A stretch of DNA of 64,000 bases, from assembly GCA_900539835.1 (NCBI GenBank), contig UQDR01000004.1, forward strand, positions 55,654 to 119,653, read 5' to 3'. The translations under genes were made by a program, and so were the position numbers. This DNA is from an uncultured Ruminococcus sp. (GTDB lineage Bacteria > Bacillota > Clostridia > Oscillospirales > Ruminococcaceae). The notes under the pieces were generated by a model. The model worked only from the letters and a program-made list of their open reading frames with translations. It had not been told where the DNA came from and ran no database searches. Positions 59,234 to 64,000 of the stretch are shown here, piece after piece. The stretch's first letter is position 1, and every line of letters begins with the position of its first letter.

Positions 59234-61664
59234 TAAAATCAGCAGACCCAAAAAACTAAAAAGCTTCCTTTTAAACAGAAAAGTAAGAACAGTTGTATGT
59301 GGAATTGTTTGCATTCTAACAGCAATAATATATCTTCTCGGAATAAGATTTTCAAATATGAAAAACACTTATCCTTACACCAGTGATGGATTATATCTTC
59401 ACGATTATATGGACAGCTATGAATTCTCTGTTAAAAAGTTGTCTTTCTATGAAGCTATGTGCATAACCTCATCTTTTTATTTGAGAAACACAGATGATAA
59501 CTATAAGTTCCAATTAAGCGATTCTACTTTTCTTAATTATACTCAGGAAATGAAAAACAATTACAAGCTTGATGTAAAATATAATAAAAAAGGTAAATGT
59601 GAAATCGACAGTGACTTCTGGGACTTTTTTGTTGCCTTTGATGACAAATATTTAACTAATATTGAGAACCTGAATGTTAATAAAGGCACTGATGTCAAGG
59701 AATTAGTCTATGATTTGATGGATCAATATGATAATTACTGCATCAGAACTCAAAACAATATTCTGACAGATCTTCCTTCTTCAGATTACAATTATTATGA
59801 TAGATTAAATTTCACAGGTATTTTTCAACGATATGATTATTCCTTTGAAAACTCTGACGGTTCAGCCTTTCCCATTGGTGCGTCAGGATATGATAATCTG
59901 GGAAGGTTTATTTTTCAATACTATGGATATGATGATGTAGAATTTTATGATAGTGCAAGAAAAGATAAAAAATTCAGTCACATTTCCGATTATAATGTAT
60001 TACACAACATTAATGATTACAGCATCGCTGATGGATTTGAAAGTGATGAGGATTACTATATTGATGAGCTTGACGGATATGAATTCACAATTTATGACGA
60101 CAATCCAATATCAATCTTTTTTGCTCCCAAGCCTGAGCAAACCGAGAAACTTAATGCTACCTTTAAAGGCATTGAGGACGACTACAAGCGAGTTATATTA
60201 AGCCTGCTTTCCTGCTGCATAATTCTTTGTGTATTGTGCGTTTATCTTGCTGTAGTCTGCGGTTACAATGCTTCTGAAAAGAAAAAATGGGGATATTCTG
60301 TTTTGTTTGGCAAATGGTATTCTGAAGTCCAAATAATTTGCCTGATCTTTATGATAATATCAACCATATTTCTTTTAGGCAGTCCGGAATTCAGCAGATT
60401 TTTAAAATACTTTATAACTTCAAATACAAAACAGATACAATTAATATCTTGTATCACTTTCAGTATATGCTTCAGTTTATGTGCAGGGTTGGCAATGGGA
60501 ATTATCTCAAAATTCAAATCCAAGACATTTATTCATGACAGCCTTTGCCTGCGGCTTGCTAAAAAGCTGATGGGATTCATCAAAAGACATATAGTTAATA
60601 CTAAACTCTTTGTTCTTTTTAAACAAAAGACAATAGCTCAGAAGCTATATACCGTAACATGGATATTCATAGCATCCACTATTGCAATTATAATATTATT
60701 CTTTATTTCATTGTCTGCATATGATACCATATTCCCCGGCTTTTTTGCTATTCTTTTTGTAGTATATTTAATTTACGCTCTTTGGTATATTATTACACTT
60801 TTTAAAGGCTTTAGTGATATCAATACTTTATGCAGTCAAATAGAAAAGCTTAGTAATGATGAGGATATAACAGATGAAATCAGTGAATATTCTATTATTT
60901 ACGAAGATTCAAAACGGTTAATGAATATTTCTGAAAATGTAAAAGAAAACGTTGAAAAACAGGTTCAGTCAGAAAGAATGAAAATTGAACTTGTAACTAA
61001 TGTATCTCATGATTTAAAAACTCCTTTGACGTCAATAATAAGCTATATTGACCTGCTGAAAAAAGAAGATTTATCTGACGAAGCAAGAGATTATGTAAAC
61101 ATACTTGATATTAAATCTCAAAAGCTGAAAAATATTGTATCAGATGTATTTTCATTGGCTAAGGCTACGAGCGGAATTGATGTAGAGCTTGAAGAAATTG
61201 ACGGAGTAATTTTGTTGCAGCAAGTCTTAGGTGATAATGAAGATAAGATAACAAACAGCGGCAAGAACCTAAAAACAGACATACTTTGCGATTCAGCATT
61301 GATTAATGCCGACGGTAACAAGCTCTATCGGGTTTTCCAAAATTTAATTGACAATGCTCTTAATTATTCAATGGACGGAACAAGGATCTTCCTCAAGCTG
61401 GAGCGAGATGAAAACAACATGATTCTTACAGTCAAAAATACTGCAAGCTATGAAATGAACTTCTCTCCCGAAGAAATTACAGAGCGTTTTACGAGAGGAG
61501 ATAAATCAAGAACAGACGGAGGAAGCGGCTTAGGATTATCCATTGCAAAAAGCTTTACAGAAGCCTGCGGAGGAACATTCAAAATAGAGCTTGACGGTGA
61601 TGTTTTCAAGGCAATATTAAAAATGCCGTTAATAACAACTAACAGATATATAGAAGAGTTATAA
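59208..61664 (+). CDS. Large multi-spanning sensor histidine kinase (VanS-like output domain)
   Basis: The 818-residue kinase has one N-terminal membrane helix (about 29-48), an external segment of about 270 residues rich in Tyr and Asp (about 50-320), and five further helices (about 326-530). HisKA follows with phospho-acceptor H601 in NVSHDLKTPLTS, and HATPase with NLIDNALNYS, TERFTRGDKSR and GSGLGLSIAKS. The kinase core is VanS-like, but the sensor is much larger than in VanS. The TTG at 59208 lies nine bases after AGGTGG; it is needed for the first membrane helix to be included. What it senses is unknown. Confidence 0.9.
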   Translation: MDTKLKNADKISRPKKLKSFLLNRKVRTVVCGIVCILTAIIYLLGIRFSNMKNTYPYTSDGLYLHDYMDSYEFSVKKLSFYEAMCITSSFYLRNTDDNYKFQLSDSTFLNYTQEMKNNYKLDVKYNKKGKCEIDSDFWDFFVAFDDKYLTNIENLNVNKGTDVKELVYDLMDQYDNYCIRTQNNILTDLPSSDYNYYDRLNFTGIFQRYDYSFENSDGSAFPIGASGYDNLGRFIFQYYGYDDVEFYDSARKDKKFSHISDYNVLHNINDYSIADGFESDEDYYIDELDGYEFTIYDDNPISIFFAPKPEQTEKLNATFKGIEDDYKRVILSLLSCCIILCVLCVYLAVVCGYNASEKKKWGYSVLFGKWYSEVQIICLIFMIISTIFLLGSPEFSRFLKYFITSNTKQIQLISCITFSICFSLCAGLAMGIISKFKSKTFIHDSLCLRLAKKLMGFIKRHIVNTKLFVLFKQKTIAQKLYTVTWIFIASTIAIIILFFISLSAYDTIFPGFFAILFVVYLIYALWYIITLFKGFSDINTLCSQIEKLSNDEDITDEISEYSIIYEDSKRLMNISENVKENVEKQVQSERMKIELVTNVSHDLKTPLTSIISYIDLLKKEDLSDEARDYVNILDIKSQKLKNIVSDVFSLAKATSGIDVELEEIDGVILLQQVLGDNEDKITNSGKNLKTDILCDSALINADGNKLYRVFQNLIDNALNYSMDGTRIFLKLERDENNMILTVKNTASYEMNFSPEEITERFTRGDKSRTDGGSGLGLSIAKSFTEACGGTFKIELDGDVFKAILKMPLITTNRYIEEL

Positions 61665-61685
61665 AAAAAGAAAGAGAGACAACAA

Positions 61686-62561
61686 ATGAAAAAAGCAACA
61701 AAGAAAGATAAAATTCTGATTACTATTGCAGTAATTGGCGTTATGATAACTATGATCTTATGCTTATTCCACATAAAACCTGATTGGAAATATATGATCG
61801 GACAAATAGTTACAGCTTCTGTTCACACATCTGACATTAGTCTTTCGGATACAAATGATTTGCAAACGATGTCATACAAAGCTTCAATAGAAAAAGATGC
61901 TGAGAATATAAGTGAAGATCAAAGCCTTTTACTTGTAAACAAAAACAACACTATTCCTCCAAACTTCACTGCTGATCTTACTGATTACAACAAAGACGGC
62001 TTGAAGATGAACAGTTGTATGATTGAAGCATTTAAGCACCTTTCAGACGATATTTCCGCTAAATTCGGCGAAAGCTTATATATTATGTCGGGATACAGAA
62101 CCGCCGAGGAACAGTTGGAGCTATATAATAATCAAGGAGGTTCAACTGCCGAAATACCGGGAGCAAGCGAACATCAGACCGGTTTAGCTTTAGACGTTTA
62201 TGTAAATAATTATGCCGGTTATGGTTTCTTAAAAAGCGAGGTTGGACAATTTGTAAACTCAGAATGCTGGAAATACGGTTTCATAATAAGATATCCCATG
62301 TTAAAAAGCGATATTACCGGTATTGACTTTGAGCCATGGCACATCCGTTATGTAGGAATTCCCCACGCTGAAATAATTTATAAAAAAGGTATAACACTTG
62401 AAGAATACAGTGATTTATATGACGAAGGGAAATTTTATGAATATGGCGACTATATTATTTCACGTCAGACCACTAAGAATCTGACGCTGCCAAAGGAATT
62501 TCAAAGCTGCAATATTTCTGCTGACAATGCAGGAAACTATTATATAACTGTTCATAAATAA
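61686..62561 (+). CDS. D-alanyl-D-alanine carboxypeptidase, VanY family
   Basis: The 291-residue protein has a membrane anchor (about 9-30) and an external zinc peptidase domain. The zinc ligands are H163 and D170 in SEHQTGLALD, and H219 in FEPWHIRYVG, with E216 as catalytic base. MSGYRTAEEQLELYN is the usual upstream motif. Such enzymes remove the terminal D-Ala of peptidoglycan stems. It lies 21 bases downstream of the kinase gene, so it is probably a regulated member of the operon. A role in glycopeptide tolerance is possible but unproven, as no vanHAX-type genes are seen. Confidence 0.9.
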   Translation: MKKATKKDKILITIAVIGVMITMILCLFHIKPDWKYMIGQIVTASVHTSDISLSDTNDLQTMSYKASIEKDAENISEDQSLLLVNKNNTIPPNFTADLTDYNKDGLKMNSCMIEAFKHLSDDISAKFGESLYIMSGYRTAEEQLELYNNQGGSTAEIPGASEHQTGLALDVYVNNYAGYGFLKSEVGQFVNSECWKYGFIIRYPMLKSDITGIDFEPWHIRYVGIPHAEIIYKKGITLEEYSDLYDEGKFYEYGDYIISRQTTKNLTLPKEFQSCNISADNAGNYYITVHK

Positions 62562-62562
62562 A

Positions 62563-62600
62563 AAAATCTGCGGGAGTAAAAATCTCCTGCAGATTTTTTT
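62563..62600 (+). terminator. Intrinsic terminator of the VanRSY-like operon
   Basis: AAATCTGCGGGAG pairs with CTCCTGCAGATTT, with one mismatch, and ends in a T run. Confidence 0.88.
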
Positions 62601-62610
62601 AAAAAAGGGC

Positions 62611-62639
62611 TTGACAAGACCATAAAAATATGATAGAAT
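62611..62639 (+). promoter_or_regulatory. Promoter of the first tRNA-Ser gene
   Basis: TTGACA (62611-62616), a 17-base spacer and TAGAAT (62634-62639) lie 40 bases before the tRNA. Confidence 0.8.
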
Positions 62640-62678
62640 AATTAAGTCATAAATGTTCAGAACATTATCTGTCATTAT

Positions 62679-62767
62679 GGACAGGTGTCCGAGTGGTTTA
62701 AGGAGCCGGTCTTGAAAACCGGTGATACGGCAACGTACCGTGGGTTCGAATCCCACCCTGTCCGCCA
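62679..62767 (+). tRNA. tRNA-Ser (anticodon UGA)
   Basis: Acceptor GGACAGG (62679-62685) pairs with CCTGTCC (62757-62763). A discriminator G and an encoded CCA follow. The anticodon stem CCGGT/ACCGG frames the loop CTTGAAA with TGA at 62713-62715. The long variable arm and the GGTTCGAATCC T-arm fit a class II serine tRNA. Confidence 0.96.
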
Positions 62768-62831
62768 AATATTCAGTTAAGACGGTGCATGTGATATAAC
62801 TTGCACCCCCAACTGAATTATATAATTATTT

Positions 62832-62853
62832 TGCGGAGATGTCCGCATTTTTT
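62832..62853 (+). terminator. Intrinsic terminator after the first tRNA-Ser
   Basis: TGCGGA pairs with TCCGCA around GATG and is followed by six T. Just upstream ATTCAGTT and AACTGAAT (62769-62818 region) can form a further stem. Confidence 0.85.
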
Positions 62854-62867
62854 ATACAAATATTATT

Positions 62868-62957
62868 GCGGATTTACCCAAGTGGTGAAGGGGCTCCCCT
62901 GCTAAGGGAGTAGGTCTCGAAAGGGGCGCGAGAGTTCAAATCTCTCAATCCGCGCCA
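62868..62957 (+). tRNA. tRNA-Ser (anticodon GCU)
   Basis: Acceptor GCGGATT (62868-62874) pairs with AATCCGC (62947-62953). Discriminator G and an encoded CCA follow. The anticodon stem CTCCC/GGGAG frames CTGCTAA with GCT at 62901-62903. A long variable arm is present. Confidence 0.96.
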
Positions 62958-62962
62958 AAGCA

Positions 62963-63008
62963 AAAACCGCCTGTTTACGTGAAATAACGTAGATAGGCGG
63001 TTTTCTTT
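62963..63008 (+). terminator. Intrinsic terminator after the second tRNA-Ser
   Basis: AAAACCGCCT pairs with AGGCGGTTTT and an inner ACGT/ACGT stem, followed by TTCTTTAT. Confidence 0.85.
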
Positions 63009-63074
63009 ATATTCTTAAAACCAATATTTTGTCAAATTAGACATAAAAATAGTGCTCGTAGGAGGTTTGAGATT

Positions 63075-63653
63075 ATGAATGTGTTAGTGATTAACTGCTG
63101 TCCTGTTAAAAATGGTGCAACCGCTGAAATTGTTGATTATATAAGCCGTTATGCCGAAAAAGAGAATATCGTAAAAACCGTTTGTGTTGATGACTATGAT
63201 ATACACCTTTGCAAAGGATGCCGCTATTGTCACAAAACAGCAAGCTGTGTTCAGAGCGATGATACAACAAAACTGATGGAACAGTTTGATTGAGCTGACA
63301 AAATCATCTGTGTATCACCGTCTTATTGGGCTGATGTTCCCGGTCAATTCAAGGTGTTTATTGACCGTTGCACACCTTGGTACAATACACACGAACCTCA
63401 TGCTAAACTCCAAAGTGAAAAAAAGGAATATGCCATAGCTTTAAGAACAGGACCAAATATCAAGGAATGTGAGAAGATATTACACACAATCGAACATTTT
63501 TACAGTCACCTTGAAATTAAAATGTGTGGTGGTCTTGGTCTTTGTTCTGTTGAAAATAAAAGTGATGTAAGTAAACATATTGGCGAACTCAACGGCTTTT
63601 TTGTTATCCATAGTTTTTTGTGCGAACGGCAAAACGGTTGCAAGGGCAAATAG
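63075..63653 (+). pseudogene. Iron-sulfur flavoprotein gene broken by one in-frame TGA
   Basis: One reading frame of 193 codons encodes an NADPH-dependent FMN reductase/iron-sulfur flavoprotein. It opens with MNVLVINCCPVKNGATAEI, the flavodoxin-like phosphate-loop region. It has a C-x2-C-x2-C-x5-C cluster (CKGCRYCHKTASC, 51-63), and then SPSYWADVPGQFKVFIDR. A TGA at 63291-63293 interrupts the frame between MEQFD and ADKIICVSP. In relatives this position is usually Trp, so a single TGG to TGA change is the simplest reading. Sequence on both sides is intact. GGAGG precedes the ATG. Confidence 0.8.
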
Positions 63654-63697
63654 AGCCGTTTCCGTTTGCCAGAGAGCATTATTCAAGCTGACTACTC

Positions 63698-63817
63698 TTA
63701 TTTCGCTGTCTGCTGATAGAATGAGTACGCTTTATCAGCAACAACAAAACTGTGATTCCTAAGATATTCGGGAATCTCAATATCATTTAATGTTTTGGGT
63801 GGTATAAAGTTATTCAT
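63698..63817 (-). other. Short minus-strand open frame, possibly remnant
   Basis: A 39-residue frame (begins MNNFIPPKTLNDIEIPEYL) follows closely on another 40-residue frame upstream on the same strand (about 63819-63940, with MKKVWSLAQNN). Neither has a clear ribosome site or a family I recognise. They could be small genes or debris. Confidence 0.25.
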
Positions 63818-63969
63818 CTAATCAGCGATCATCACCTTATGAATTAACATTAAATGTACAACCCAAAACATAAATTCGGATTGTGCATTTTTCATAGTTC
63901 TATATTGGTTATTTTGTGCAAGGCTCCAAACTTTTTTCATATTTCGTTCATAGTTGCACGTTTGCGTGC

Positions 63970-63990
63970 AAAAAAGCCTCAAATGAGGCT
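63970..63990 (-). terminator. Intrinsic terminator of a minus-strand gene beyond the right edge
   Basis: AGCCTCA pairs with TGAGGCT around AA and is followed on the minus strand by TTTTTT. A perfect inverted repeat TTGCACG/CGTGCAA lies next to it (about 63955-63971). Confidence 0.7.
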
Positions 63991-64000
63991 ATAAGTGAAG

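Noticed and set aside
49899..62561. A full vancomycin-resistance operon
   Set aside because: No D-Ala-D-Lac or D-Ala-D-Ser ligase, VanH or VanX/VanXY-type gene is present. Only regulator, kinase and VanY-family genes are seen.
62663..62768. 102-residue minus-strand frame (62460-62768) overlapping tRNA-Ser
   Set aside because: It translates the antisense of a tRNA gene and of the carboxypeptidase end, a well-known false-gene pattern.
63291..63293. Selenocysteine at the TGA of the flavoprotein gene
   Set aside because: I see no clear SECIS hairpin directly after the TGA, and the position suits Trp rather than a redox Cys. The four cluster cysteines are all intact upstream.

Overview
The window looks like chromosome from a low-GC, Gram-positive member of the Clostridia, probably in the Ruminococcaceae/Oscillospirales. 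This is inferred from gene order and sequence style, not from a search. The clues are a dcw cluster whose division PBP carries PASTA domains, a Firmicutes-type nusA/infB operon, a T-box leader, TTG and GTG starts behind strong AAGGAGG sites, a pyrophosphate-type phosphofructokinase, and MurE with the DNPR motif of meso-diaminopimelate ligases. I see no rRNA, CRISPR array, intact insertion sequence or prophage.

Region 1 (1-12.7 kb, minus strand) is the peptidoglycan and division cluster: mraZ, rsmH, ftsL-like, PASTA PBP, murE, murF, a divergent mraY, ftsW, murG, murA and the 5' part of ftsQ. Its promoter overlaps three 10-bp repeats that look like an MraZ operator. A second promoter and a hairpin lie further upstream. 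Region 2 (12.9-19.9 kb) holds an ECF sigma/anti-sigma pair, ppa with an unknown partner, trxA-trxB, pfk and a MerR regulator with two C-terminal beta-rich repeats behind its own 19-bp-spacer promoter.

Region 3 (19.9-33 kb) starts with ilvA-ridA under an apparent isoleucine T-box, followed by a CLC protein with fluoride-type motifs. It continues with a SLOG protein, a lone ribbon-helix-helix protein, a CmpB-like membrane protein, a metallophosphoesterase, a DUF975 protein, a small unknown protein and a GldA/GldF/GldG/DUF4340 ABC system. Region 4 (33-45 kb, minus strand) is the translation operon rimP-nusA-ylxR-ylxQ-infB-(lipoprotein)-rbfA-nrnA-truB-nudC-ribF-gltX. A strongly folded element sits between rimP and nusA.

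Region 5 (45-49.8 kb) has a PII-like protein, an LCP-like protein without the usual catalytic residues, a second SLOG protein, alr, and two small membrane-anchored proteins. Region 6 (49.8-58.2 kb) is a surface-polymer cluster: LicD, a two-domain TagF-like transferase, an IspD/TarI cytidylyltransferase, an acyltransferase, an SDR and a convergent CDP-glycerol-transferase-family protein. Divergent from it is a VanR/VanS/VanY-like operon without ligase genes. The right end carries two tRNA-Ser genes and an iron-sulfur flavoprotein gene broken by one in-frame TGA.

Much of the window concerns the cell envelope: lipid II synthesis, septal transpeptidation, polyol-phosphate polymers, and D-Ala metabolism by alr and VanY. 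No single locus is clearly a new system. The strongest leads are the divergent MraY, the structured nusA-operon element, the VanRS-VanY module facing the polymer genes, the MerR repeat protein and the candidate RNA upstream of mraZ.
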